Assembly (NCBI GenBank): GCA_028287115.1
Contig: JAQBQF010000135.1
Span: 1 to 64,000, forward strand
Direction of reading: 5' to 3'
Origin: Myxococcales bacterium
GTDB lineage: Bacteria > Myxococcota_A > Polyangia > Haliangiales > Haliangiaceae
Length of the DNA: 64,000 nucleotides
Shown: positions 1 through 8,905 of the stretch, piece by piece
How the letters are laid out: each line of letters begins with the position of its first letter
How positions within the stretch are numbered: the stretch's first letter is position 1
Notes under the pieces: model-generated
What the model saw: the letters and a program-made list of their open reading frames with translations, nothing else
The model's database searches: none
What the model was told of the DNA's origin: nothing
Position numbers and translations under genes: made by a program

Positions 1-109
1 CGACACGCCGCCCGGGCAGACCGCGCGCGCACGCTCGGCTAACCGCTGCGAGCCAGGATATTCCGCGACGTACCTCTGTTCGATGCGCGATGACACCGGG
101 TTTCGAGCC

Positions 110-1426
110 TCAGGTAAAGAGCGTCGGGAGCAGACCACCACCCTGGGTGATGTTGATGAGCGGCGTGGTGCTGACGCGCACGAGCCCACCGGCGTAACGA
201 CCCCCGAAGACGAAGGGGTTCCAGTTGAAGTACTTCACTTGCCAGACCATCGAATCACCCTCGACGACCGGGACCGCCATACGCGGGACATCGAGATAAT
301 CCTGCGCGATCCAGACATCTCGTGACGAGGCATCCATCGCGTCACGCCACGACTTACGGCTCGAGACCATCGGCAACACGACGTTCATCCCGCCGTGACC
401 CTCGCTCTTCTTGAGGACCCACTTGCCGGGCGAGCTCGTCACCATCGCGCGCGTCTCTTCATTGTCGAGGAGGATCGTCTGAGGAACGAGGTTAGCGGCT
501 GCCTTGAGCTCGCGAGGCAAGTCCGCCGCGACGAGGTGCGTGAGCAGCGATTTGTGACTGGAGAGGTACGATCGCAGTGGGTTGACCATGCAGATCGTGC
601 CATCGCGGTAGGCGTCGAGGAGCGCCGAGATGTCTTTGCGCCGGGACAGCATCTCGGATGCCAGCGCGCGCCGATACACGAGGTGCACTTGCCGGCCTTC
701 GTGCTCGAGCTTGCCGTCGACCAGCTGGAATGTTCGAGGGTCGCAGACGATCGTGGAATATCCGCGCGCTTCGAAGTGCTCGGCGAGGCGCTGGTGCTCG
801 AACCGCGTCTTCTGGCCCTGCCAATCGACGATCGCGATCGTCGGCGACACCTTGCCGCCGAATTCTTGATAGCACCCGAGCAAGCTATCGAGCAGGATGT
901 CGGCGGCCGACGGCGGCTTGACGACCGCGTGCAGCGCTGCGAACGGCGCCAGCTCGAACAAACACTGCGCGACGATGTCGAGAAACATCATCATCGCGGG
1001 GCTGTCGCAGTTGAGCTCGACGAACTTCAGATCGGGACCGACCGGGATCGCATCGGGCCGGCAGATCACGCAGGTTCGCTCGTAACCGGGATTCGTGAGG
1101 ATGAGCTCGACGTTCTCGCGGCTCATGCTCTGGGTGTCTTCGGACAGCGCGTCCGAGATCAGCTGCCGCGTGTGATGCTCGGCGGCCGCGATCAGGAGCT
1201 CGGCCTGCTGCGCCCAGCGCGCGATCTGATCGTGTGTCGACACGAACGCGTACGCGTATGTCGGGAGCAGCCCTTCGCCGAAGAAGATGCCGCGATCGCG
1301 CAGCATCTTCTGGAGCTCGCGTTGCGCGGACTCGAGAGCGGCGGTCGAGCCGAACAGGTTCTCGAGCACGTCGCTGCGAGACAAGGTCGGATGCAGATCG
1401 CTCGGACGTGAATCGATCGCGGCCAT
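110..1426 (-). CDS. Circularly permuted ATP-grasp family enzyme (glutathionylspermidine-synthase-like)
   Basis: A 438-residue protein. The C-terminal third carries features of circularly permuted ATP-grasp ligases: a Lys pair and glycine loop (WVLKKSEGHGGMNVVLP, about residue 335-352), then VWIAQDYLD and a closing R/N/G-rich segment (GGRYAGGLVR, NITQGGGLLP). Family members couple ATP hydrolysis to amide bond formation between a carboxylate and an amine; the substrate cannot be read from sequence. ATG start at 1426, only 4 nt after the stop of the ComA homologue, so the two are co-transcribed. It may act on a product of that gene or amidate a small building block (inference). The left 109 bases of the window hold no gene I can support. 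Confidence 0.75.
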   Translation of the reverse strand: MAAIDSRPSDLHPTLSRSDVLENLFGSTAALESAQRELQKMLRDRGIFFGEGLLPTYAYAFVSTHDQIARWAQQAELLIAAAEHHTRQLISDALSEDTQSMSRENVELILTNPGYERTCVICRPDAIPVGPDLKFVELNCDSPAMMMFLDIVAQCLFELAPFAALHAVVKPPSAADILLDSLLGCYQEFGGKVSPTIAIVDWQGQKTRFEHQRLAEHFEARGYSTIVCDPRTFQLVDGKLEHEGRQVHLVYRRALASEMLSRRKDISALLDAYRDGTICMVNPLRSYLSSHKSLLTHLVAADLPRELKAAANLVPQTILLDNEETRAMVTSSPGKWVLKKSEGHGGMNVVLPMVSSRKSWRDAMDASSRDVWIAQDYLDVPRMAVPVVEGDSMVWQVKYFNWNPFVFGGRYAGGLVRVSTTPLINITQGGGLLPTLFT

Positions 1427-1430
1427 GCGG

Positions 1431-2216
1431 CTAGCGCGTCGCGCCTTTCCACATCTGCATCATCGTCCGATCCTTCAGCCCCATTCGGTAGCACTCCACC
1501 GCCATGAGCTCGGTGACCGGGATATTGCCCAAGTTCACGTTCTGACCGAGATGCTGGACGAGCGCGACCTGTTGCTTGCGCTCGAGCGCCTCGAACACGA
1601 GTTGCTTGGGCTCGGCCGCCGCGCAGATCATGTCGACAAACTGGACGCTGGTATCGCCGCCCGCGGCGCCGATCTCGCGGCCTTCGATGACGACCTTGTA
1701 AGCGCCTGCCGCGAGCTCCTCGGCGATCGCCGCCTTCCAATCGAGCTTCTTCGAAGCGAGCTTGCCACCGACTTCGGAGAACACCTGCACGTGCTTGGCG
1801 AACGTCTCGATCCAGCGGAGCTTGTCGGGCCGCGGAACGTCAACGATTCCGTCGGAGATCTCGATGCAGATCTTGTGGTCGCGAACGAAGTCGCAAAGAA
1901 GCTCGACCTTGTTCTGCAGGAACGCATATTCGAACAGCGTCCCGCCGAACAGCGGTGTGATACCGGCGTCGCGATAGACGGCGAGCTTGTCTTCGACGGT
2001 GCCGGGGCCCATGACGAGCGCGCTCGCCCACGCCAGCTTGGCGTAGTCCGCGTGTGCGCTAGTCACCTTCAGGAGGTCACGGAGCGTCGCAGGCCCGACC
2101 TCACCGCGATCGAGGAGCATCGTGATGCCGAAGCTCCGCGGCTTGGCCGTACGCGAACCACGATCGAGGAGAGTACGCAGGCTCTCCGCATCCAGTTTCG
2201 GGGATGTGCTCGCCAC
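1431..2216 (-). CDS. Phosphosulfolactate synthase (ComA) family protein
   Basis: A 261-residue TIM-barrel protein of the ComA/HSA32 family. Recognisable segments are KPRSFGITMLLDRGEVGPAT near the N-terminus, GGTLFEYAFLQ (about 98) and the strand ICIEISDGIVDVP (about 122-134). ComA in coenzyme M biosynthesis adds sulfite to phosphoenolpyruvate to give phosphosulfolactate. Length matches the family (about 250-280). Start is GTG at 2216. It heads a two-gene operon with the ATP-grasp gene, divergent from the ligase-PilZ gene. No ComB phosphatase or ComC dehydrogenase is visible here, so the full sulfopyruvate route is not encoded in the window. Non-methanogen homologues have not all been shown to do the ComA reaction, so the exact chemistry is uncertain. 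Confidence 0.8.
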   Translation of the reverse strand: MASTSPKLDAESLRTLLDRGSRTAKPRSFGITMLLDRGEVGPATLRDLLKVTSAHADYAKLAWASALVMGPGTVEDKLAVYRDAGITPLFGGTLFEYAFLQNKVELLCDFVRDHKICIEISDGIVDVPRPDKLRWIETFAKHVQVFSEVGGKLASKKLDWKAAIAEELAAGAYKVVIEGREIGAAGGDTSVQFVDMICAAAEPKQLVFEALERKQQVALVQHLGQNVNLGNIPVTELMAVECYRMGLKDRTMMQMWKGATR

Positions 2217-2392
2217 GATAAAATCAATTAGACCTGCTGCAGCACCACGCCGTCAAGTCGTAAGGGGGAACACCTCACCGACGAGCGGCGCAGCATTCGC
2301 GCACCTTCACCCCGATCTGATCACGCGGCGCAGTTATGTAACGACGAGTGCATCGCTAGCGCAAACGCAGGAAGTTAGCGACATTGACGTTC

Positions 2393-2397
2393 GGAGG
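2393..2397 (+). promoter_or_regulatory. Ribosome binding site fixing the start of the ligase-PilZ gene
   Basis: GGAGG lies 6 nt before the GTG at 2404. It argues for that start over the longer open frame back to 2122, which would run antisense into the ComA homologue, and over the ATG at 2434. Confidence 0.65.
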
Positions 2398-2403
2398 CGT
2401 CCG

Positions 2404-4284
2404 GTGAAGAGCCAAGGCGACAACCTAGGGGCGATGTTCGCCACGACTGCACGCGACTATCCGGAACGGACGTTCCTCCGCTGGTGCCGCGGCAGCGAGC
2501 GAATCACGTGGAGCTATGCAGAGGCCGCGCAGCGAATCGAAGCGCTGATCGAACGCCTCGACGCGCTTGCGATCAAGCCGGGCGACAACGTCGTCATCTA
2601 CACGCACGAGATGGTGCCTTCGATCCTGTTCGACGTCGCGTGCGCGTGTGCCGGCGTGGTGTTCGCGCCGATCGAAACGAGCTCGGTGCCGGCGGTGCTC
2701 GAGCTGTGCAAGCGGATCGACGCGCGCGCGGTGCTGACGACTCCCGACCGAGGCGCGCTGTTCGAAGGGACGCCGGTCGTGACCGAGGATGGGCGTGGCG
2801 CCGCGACGGGCAATCGCGCGCATGCGGTGCGTCGGCTGCTCGAACGCACGGCGAGCTGTCACAGCGGCACTGTCTACATGCTGCAGCCGACGTCGGGCAC
2901 GACGGGCGGCAGCAAGCTCGTGATCCGTAGCCACGCGGCGTTCGTGCGCGTCGGCCACCTGTTTACGTTCGGCTACGAGCGCGAGACCGAGCCGCCGGCG
3001 CGCGTGCTGATGGTGCCCGCGCTGACGCACGGCATGGGGCAGTACTTACTCGCGATGGCGTTGCCGCTTGGCGCCGAGCTCGGCGTCACGAGGGAGATCG
3101 ACGTCGCCGCCGACATTCACGAGATCCGCTGGCTCGATCCGACCCACATGGCGCTGACGCCCAGAGTCTTGAACAGCCTGTTCCAGCAGCTCGGCGGCCC
3201 GGCCAACACCGATCGGGTGTTCGGCCCGTCTGCGAAGTTCATGATCAGCAGCGGTGCCGCTCCGGACAAAGATCTGCTCGAGGCGGTCGAACGCACGGGC
3301 GTTCACGTCGTCGAAGCGTTCGGGGCGAGCGAGATCTCCGTGCTCGCGATGGTACAGCCCGGACAATGGCGCAGGGACATTCTCGGGATCGTGCTCGACG
3401 ACGTGAAGCTGAAGATCACCGAGGAAGGCGAGTTGCTCGCGCTGACGCCGGTCATGATGAACGGCTACTACGGCGCTCCCGAGATCACGCGCGCTTCGTT
3501 CACCGACGACGGGTTCTATCGCACGGGCGATCGGGTCGTGCTCGGCCCGAACGGCGAGTTCATCTACATGGGCCGCGTGATCGACAGCTTCAACCTGTTC
3601 GACGGCTCGCACGTGGCGCCCGGGCCGATCGAGGAGGCGATCGCTCGCTTGCCATGGCTCGAACAGGTCCTGCTGATCGGAGATCAACGGCCGTACCTCA
3701 CCGGATTCATCGTGCCGCATCGCAGCCTGCGCGAGTCGTCGCGCGCGGCTTCGCTACACCGGATGATCGAACGCGAGGTCGGACGGATCTGTTCGACGCT
3801 CGACCCGAACGCCCGCGTGCGCAGGCTCGCGATCCTCGATCATCTGCTGCCCGAGGACGTCCACAAGATCGTTGGCCACGGCAAGGTCCGCCGCAAACGC
3901 GATCTCGCGATCAAGACGTACGCCGACGTTGTACGAGCGCTCTATGGAGCGATCCCTTCGTCGAACGTCACCGTGATCGAGATCCCGGGTGCCGCGGCTG
4001 AGCGCCGAGCGAGCTCGCGCCGTCGCCTGTCGTGGCCGGTGCGCATCACGAGCGGTCGGGAATCGATCTTCGGATACACGCAGGAAGTGAGCCGCGGCGG
4101 CGGGTTGATCGAGCACGCCGATCCGTTCCCGTCCGGACCGATCACCGTGGAGGTGATCGAAGCCGAGGGTCACAGCCTCGTGATCGAAGCCGAGCTGGTA
4201 CGCCGCGATGCGTCCGCGACGGCTGTCCGCTGGACCGGACCGGCGGAGGTCCTCGCGCAGCTCGCCGAGCGGCTTCCGCCCTAG
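2404..4284 (+). CDS. Acyl-AMP/acyl-CoA ligase with C-terminal PilZ domain
   Basis: A 626-residue protein. Residues about 10-520 are an ANL-superfamily adenylating enzyme of fatty-acyl type: P-loop LQPTSGTTGGSK (about 160), acyl-pocket motif EAFGASEIS, FYRTGDRVV (A7-like) and a late Lys-rich GHGKVRRKRD. It probably activates a carboxylic acid as acyl-AMP, for loading on CoA or a carrier protein. From about residue 532 a second domain follows: an Arg-rich stretch (ERRASSRRRLSW) and EVSRGGGLIE, then beta-strand-rich sequence. This is the PilZ pattern (RxxxR, then D/N-x-S-x-x-G), the fold that binds cyclic di-GMP. The acidic position is E rather than D/N, so binding is likely but not certain. GTG start at 2404 with GGAGG; divergent from the ComA homologue. 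Confidence 0.85.
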   Translation: MKSQGDNLGAMFATTARDYPERTFLRWCRGSERITWSYAEAAQRIEALIERLDALAIKPGDNVVIYTHEMVPSILFDVACACAGVVFAPIETSSVPAVLELCKRIDARAVLTTPDRGALFEGTPVVTEDGRGAATGNRAHAVRRLLERTASCHSGTVYMLQPTSGTTGGSKLVIRSHAAFVRVGHLFTFGYERETEPPARVLMVPALTHGMGQYLLAMALPLGAELGVTREIDVAADIHEIRWLDPTHMALTPRVLNSLFQQLGGPANTDRVFGPSAKFMISSGAAPDKDLLEAVERTGVHVVEAFGASEISVLAMVQPGQWRRDILGIVLDDVKLKITEEGELLALTPVMMNGYYGAPEITRASFTDDGFYRTGDRVVLGPNGEFIYMGRVIDSFNLFDGSHVAPGPIEEAIARLPWLEQVLLIGDQRPYLTGFIVPHRSLRESSRAASLHRMIEREVGRICSTLDPNARVRRLAILDHLLPEDVHKIVGHGKVRRKRDLAIKTYADVVRALYGAIPSSNVTVIEIPGAAAERRASSRRRLSWPVRITSGRESIFGYTQEVSRGGGLIEHADPFPSGPITVEVIEAEGHSLVIEAELVRRDASATAVRWTGPAEVLAQLAERLPP

Positions 4285-4349
4285 CGATTCGTCAGACTTT
4301 CGACTGACATTCTACTGATGACGCACGCAGTTTGATCTACGTTTAGCAA

Positions 4350-5120
4350 ATGCCGTCGACGATGCTCCGCGCGGGTGACGATCGCGTTGCGCCACTCGTG
4401 TGCGTGCATCCCGTCAGCGGACGCGCCGACGATTATCGGCTCCTCGCCGCGGCGGTGAGCTGGCCCGGCCCGGTGCTCGGAATCAGCGCGCCCGATCCCT
4501 CACGCGACAGCTTCCTGCTGCCCGATCTGGCGAGTCGCTACACCGACGAGCTCGATCTCCGGTTGCCCGTGTTGCTCCTCGGCTGGTCGGTCGGCGGCGT
4601 GATCGCCGCCGAAATGACACGCACGATCACCGCGAGAGGCGGCAACGTCGCGTTCCTCGGCGTCCTCGATAGCCGTGCTCCGCAGCCCGAGATGCGCACG
4701 AGGCCCACCGATCGCGAGACGTTGGCGCGATTCTTCGTATATCAGACCGCGCTGACGCGCGAACAAGTCCCGCCACCGCCGCTGTCGTCGACGACCGTGC
4801 CCGACTTGCTCGCCGCACTTCGTGCCAGCGGTGCAGACGCCGGCATCGGCGACGAAGCCGAGCTCGATCTCCGGCTGGAGATCTTGATCGCGCTCACGCG
4901 CGCGTTCTTTCATCACGACCAGCAAGCGATCCCCGTGAAGATGCATCTGTTCGAAACGGCCGATGCTCATCCATCTCATCCAAGGCCGGCGACGCTCGGG
5001 TGGGATCACCTCGTGCCGAGCATCGAGAAGCGAGTGATCGGCGGGACGCACTTCACGCTGATGGCTCCGCGATTTACCGAAGCTCTCGCGCAAACGATCA
5101 GCGCGTGCTTGCCTCGGTGA
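4350..5120 (+). CDS. Discrete thioesterase (alpha/beta-hydrolase, NRPS TE type)
   Basis: A 256-residue alpha/beta-hydrolase. The nucleophile elbow GWSVGG (about 77-82) gives the Ser, and GGTHFTLM near the C-terminus the catalytic His. The overall pattern (VCVHPVSG oxyanion strand, then elbow, then lid) is that of a type I TE domain cut free of a synthetase, and its GGTHFTLM region resembles GNHYTLM in the TE of the A-T-TE protein at 30557-33151. It could release a chain in trans or hydrolyse mis-primed carriers. It follows the ligase-PilZ gene by 65 nt. Convergent with the A-T-C gene downstream. Confidence 0.85.
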   Translation: MPSTMLRAGDDRVAPLVCVHPVSGRADDYRLLAAAVSWPGPVLGISAPDPSRDSFLLPDLASRYTDELDLRLPVLLLGWSVGGVIAAEMTRTITARGGNVAFLGVLDSRAPQPEMRTRPTDRETLARFFVYQTALTREQVPPPPLSSTTVPDLLAALRASGADAGIGDEAELDLRLEILIALTRAFFHHDQQAIPVKMHLFETADAHPSHPRPATLGWDHLVPSIEKRVIGGTHFTLMAPRFTEALAQTISACLPR

Positions 5121-5133
5121 GCTCGGGACTAGC

Positions 5134-5149
5134 CGCCAGGCGACTGGCG
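5134..5149. terminator. Possible bidirectional hairpin between convergent genes
   Basis: In the 42-bp gap between two converging stop codons there is a perfect 6-bp inverted repeat, CGCCAG-GCGA-CTGGCG, with a GNRA-type GCGA loop. There is no T-run, so it is not a classical intrinsic terminator. Position is the main argument. Confidence 0.35.
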
Positions 5150-5162
5150 CGGGCGAACGCGT

Positions 5163-8100
5163 TCATGCCGGCGAGTCTATCGCTGCTTGCACGGCGCTGA
5201 TTCGCGCGGACGGTGTCGTTACGATCAGCTCGATGAGCTGGCCAAGCCAGGCCCTGGCGCGGGCCGCCAGCTCGGGAGAGAATCGCTCCGCGTTGTAGAC
5301 GAGATTGCCACGCACGCCGCGCAGACCTTGGCGAAGGAACAGACCGAGATCGTGTGGTGTCCTCGGCTCGGGCGCCGCCCAGGCGAGGCGATCGACCATC
5401 ACATTGCCGAAATCGAGGGCCTGCGGATCATCCAGATCGATGAGGTAGTTGAAGTTGTATCGCGACCACTCCGACCACTTCGGGACCGCCGGGGTGGGGG
5501 CCACATGAGAGTGCTCGCGATGTGCGAGGACCGCCTCGTGACAGTGTCGCACGGTAGCTTCGAGGGTCGCATCTTCGTCGAGGATCACGCGCAGCGGATA
5601 CGGCGTCACGAAGTCGCCGATCACTTCCTCGCTCCCCGGCCGGTTGCGGTGGAAGCTGCCGCTCAGGACACAGACATCGTTGCGACGGGACCACCGGGTC
5701 AGCAGCAGGAAGAATCCGGTCACGAGCAAGGTGTACGGCGTACAACCCAGGCGCGAGCAGAGCCGTTCGAGCGCGTTCCAGCTCGCACCTTCGATCGCGA
5801 ACGACACGGCGCCCGGTTCGTATGTATCGAGGGCCATGCCGATCGCATCTCGTGGAACCACACGGCGATCACCGCGAAGCTCGAGACCGTCATAGCCGGC
5901 GACCGCACGCTCCCAAAACGCGAGTTGCTTCTTGCCGATCGGTCGCTGCTCGAGGGTCCTCTGCCAAAAGCAAAAGTCGCGGTACTGCAGGGTCAGAGGA
6001 GCGAGCTCCGGCTCCGTGCCGGTCGAGAACGCGCGGTACAGCGCCGCGAGGTCGCCCTCGAGCACATCGCACGAGAACCCGTCGGCGATCATGTGGTGCG
6101 GCGCCAGGAACAGCAGATGCTCGTGATCGTCGCGGCGAACGAGTTGTGCGCGAAACACTTCACGGCCGAGGTCGTGCGGCCGGCAGATCGCCGCGAACAA
6201 CTGCTCCGCGCGCGACTGTCGCTCGTTCGCGGGATAGTCCGACAGATCGACGATCTCGAGATCGGGACCACGGTCGTGCACGGTCTGGATCAGGTGCGTT
6301 TCGTCCTCTGTGAACGTCGTCCGTAGTGCGGCTTGTCGATCGACGAGTGCGGCAACCGCTTGCCGCATCGCCCGCGTATCGAGCTGGCCGCGCATCGAAA
6401 ACGCGATGGCGTGGTTGCCGAGGCTCGAGAAGTTGCCGCGCTTGTGAAAGGCCCACTGCAGTCGCTGCTCGAAGGTCGTCGGCGCGGTCCGACGATCGCG
6501 TTGCGCGAGCGGTTGGCTCGGGCGGGAGTCGATGCGGTGCTGCGCGAGCATCCTGTCGAACAGCTCTCGCCGAGCGCCGCTGAACGCACTGGACGTTTCG
6601 GCCGGCTTCAGGTCGAGCATGACGTGCGACCATTCCGCGAGCTGCGCGATCACCTCCGCTTCGGGCAAGGTGCTGACGAGCTCGGCGAGATCGCGTTCGG
6701 CGGACGTGTCTTCACTCGTCACACCCGCGCGCGCGAGCTCCTGGACTCGCTCCGCCTGACCGGCGATCGTCGGGAAATCGAACACCGACCGAAGCGGCAG
6801 CTCGACGGCGAGCTCGCGGCTGATCCGGGCAACCAGTCGCACGACGACCAGCGAATGCCCGCCGAGCGCGAAGAAGTTGTCACGGATGCCGATGTGCTCG
6901 AGGTCGAGCACCGAGCACCAGATCTCCGCGAGCGCCTTCTCCAGCACCGAGCGCGGTGCCACATAGGCCGCGCGCCGCGATGCATCGCCGGTGGGAGCCG
7001 GCAACGCATGACGGTCGAGCTTGCCGCTTGCGGAGCGTGGAAGCTCGTCCACCACGACGAACGCGGTCGGGACCATGTACTCGGGCAAGCGCTCGGCGAC
7101 GAAGCCACGTAGATCGGCGATCTCCGCGGACACGCAGACGTAGGCGACGAGGATCTTGCCGGTCGCTCGATCGTCGCGCGCGATCACCGCGGCGGCACGG
7201 ACCTGCGGGTGCTGTTGCAAGACGGCTTCAATCTCGCCGAGCTCGATCCGGAAGCCGCGCACCTTGACCTGAAAATCCGAGCGTCCGACATACTCGAGCG
7301 CGCCATCTCTGCGTTGGCGGACCAGATCGCCGGTTTCATAGATCCGCTCTCCGGCGCGGGCCGCAAACGGATTGGGCCTGAACCGCTCGGCCGTCAGCGC
7401 TGGTCGTCGCAGATAGCCCCGCGCCAGTTGCACGCCACCGATCCACAGCTCACCGATGCCACCCGGAGGCACCGGCGCGAGATTGCCGTCGAGGATGTAC
7501 AGCGTCGTGTCGGCCACCGGCCTGCCGATCGGGACCGTGAGCTCGCCAGGTTGGCAATGCCAGTAGGTCGCGTTGATCGTCGTCTCGGTCGGCCCGTATT
7601 GATTGTGCAGCTCGGCATTGGGAAACACGGTCCTGCTGCCGCGCGCGACATCGATGGGGAGGGCCTCGCCGCCGCAGAACACCATCTCGACGGTGTTCCA
7701 CGGTGTCGTCTTGCAGGCCTCGAGCACGACGCGCAGCAGCGACGGAACGAAGTTGACCACGGTGGCCGTGTGTTGATTGGCGAGCCGTCGAAGATAACCT
7801 GGTTCGAGCTCGCCTCCGGCTCGCGGCAAGATGATCGCGGCACCGACCATCAGCGGCCAGAAGATCTCGACCACCGAGAAGTCGAACATCGCCGACGTGA
7901 GCTGAAGGACGCGATCATCGGCACCGAGCCGATACTCGGTCTGCATCCAGCGGAGCTGCGCATCGAGGTTGCGGCGCGTGACCATCACGCCCTTGGGCCG
8001 GCCGGTAGAGCCCGAGGTGTAGATGATGTAACCGAGCGTCTCGGGCGACACGATCGCCGGCGTGAGGGCCGGCAGCTCGGGCCACGAGGCGGGCTCGTCG

Positions 8101-8804
8101 AGGCGGACGATCGTCCGCGCAGCTTGCGCGAGCGCAGCAGGCGGCGGTCCGTCACAGAGCACGACGAGAGACTCCGTCTCCTCGAGCATGCTCGCGATGC
8201 GGTCGTTCGGCAGGTTGGGGCTGATCGGGACGTACGCTGCGCCGGCTCGCAACACCGCGAGCAGACCGACGATCTGAGAGACGCCACGGTCTGCGATCAC
8301 CGCGACCACTGAATCCGGCCGTGCGCCCTCGCGGTGCAGCAGGGTCGCGAGCCGAGCCGACAGTCGATCGAGCTCGTGGTAGCTGGTCGTCGTGCTCTCC
8401 GACACGATCGCCGGCGCATTGCCGGTCTCGCGCATGCATCGCTCGATCTGCTCGAGCAGCGTCGGACCGCGCGCCTCCCACGTCACACGCCGAGCAGGTT
8501 CGTCGAGCAGCGCCGCTCGCTCGTCCGAGCCGAGCAACTCGATCTGCGACAGCGGGAGCTCGGGCTTCGCGGCGATCTCGCGCAGCATTCGCTGGAAGCG
8601 ACCGACCAGGTCGACGATCTTCTGGAGCAACCACAGTCGTTGCCGACCGAACGACCATGCCAGGTTGCCGTCGCGCGACACGGCCACCAACGGAGCCGCC
8701 GCGTTCGCGCGATCGTCGGCGACGCCGGGCTGAACCTCCGCGCTCGTGACTACTTGGCTACTGCTCGCTGACTGCTTCCGGAACAAGGCCAGCTTCGTAC
8801 ACAA
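5163..8804 (-). CDS. NRPS, A-T-C (substrate unassigned)
   Basis: About 1213 residues. Order: a short leftover of the C-terminal end of a condensation domain (about 60-110, ending PLSQIELLGSDERAALL), adenylation domain with YIIYTSGSTGRPKG (about 255), carrier with GGHS (Ser about 647), condensation domain with APHHMIADG (about 903). My by-eye specificity code is D-F-V-N-F-G-Q-I-N; I know no confident match and only weak resemblance to Thr codes. Its T-C half is paralogous to the Ser module at 20413-23760, including the long T-C linker. The longest start is TTG at 8804 with AGGTGA 12 nt upstream; a GTG inside the N-terminal remnant is also possible. Last gene of the MbtH-amidohydrolase-NRPS operon. 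Confidence 0.9.
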   Translation of the reverse strand: MCTKLALFRKQSASSSQVVTSAEVQPGVADDRANAAAPLVAVSRDGNLAWSFGRQRLWLLQKIVDLVGRFQRMLREIAAKPELPLSQIELLGSDERAALLDEPARRVTWEARGPTLLEQIERCMRETGNAPAIVSESTTTSYHELDRLSARLATLLHREGARPDSVVAVIADRGVSQIVGLLAVLRAGAAYVPISPNLPNDRIASMLEETESLVVLCDGPPPAALAQAARTIVRLDEPASWPELPALTPAIVSPETLGYIIYTSGSTGRPKGVMVTRRNLDAQLRWMQTEYRLGADDRVLQLTSAMFDFSVVEIFWPLMVGAAIILPRAGGELEPGYLRRLANQHTATVVNFVPSLLRVVLEACKTTPWNTVEMVFCGGEALPIDVARGSRTVFPNAELHNQYGPTETTINATYWHCQPGELTVPIGRPVADTTLYILDGNLAPVPPGGIGELWIGGVQLARGYLRRPALTAERFRPNPFAARAGERIYETGDLVRQRRDGALEYVGRSDFQVKVRGFRIELGEIEAVLQQHPQVRAAAVIARDDRATGKILVAYVCVSAEIADLRGFVAERLPEYMVPTAFVVVDELPRSASGKLDRHALPAPTGDASRRAAYVAPRSVLEKALAEIWCSVLDLEHIGIRDNFFALGGHSLVVVRLVARISRELAVELPLRSVFDFPTIAGQAERVQELARAGVTSEDTSAERDLAELVSTLPEAEVIAQLAEWSHVMLDLKPAETSSAFSGARRELFDRMLAQHRIDSRPSQPLAQRDRRTAPTTFEQRLQWAFHKRGNFSSLGNHAIAFSMRGQLDTRAMRQAVAALVDRQAALRTTFTEDETHLIQTVHDRGPDLEIVDLSDYPANERQSRAEQLFAAICRPHDLGREVFRAQLVRRDDHEHLLFLAPHHMIADGFSCDVLEGDLAALYRAFSTGTEPELAPLTLQYRDFCFWQRTLEQRPIGKKQLAFWERAVAGYDGLELRGDRRVVPRDAIGMALDTYEPGAVSFAIEGASWNALERLCSRLGCTPYTLLVTGFFLLLTRWSRRNDVCVLSGSFHRNRPGSEEVIGDFVTPYPLRVILDEDATLEATVRHCHEAVLAHREHSHVAPTPAVPKWSEWSRYNFNYLIDLDDPQALDFGNVMVDRLAWAAPEPRTPHDLGLFLRQGLRGVRGNLVYNAERFSPELAARARAWLGQLIELIVTTPSARISAVQAAIDSPA

Positions 8805-8905
8805 CGACTCGCACGTTCACCTGCCATTGCATGTAACAACATATCGACAACCACGCTGGCCGGACCAATCTCGCGGAGCGATCGCTGAGACCGTTAACCG
8901 AGCGT

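Noticed and set aside
2122-2403. N-terminal extension of the ligase-PilZ protein
   Set aside because: Antisense to the ComA homologue and not family-like; GGAGG marks the GTG at 2404.
8758-8832. 24-codon frame before the A-T-C synthetase
   Set aside because: Overlaps the synthetase start; more likely a decayed condensation-domain piece than a gene.
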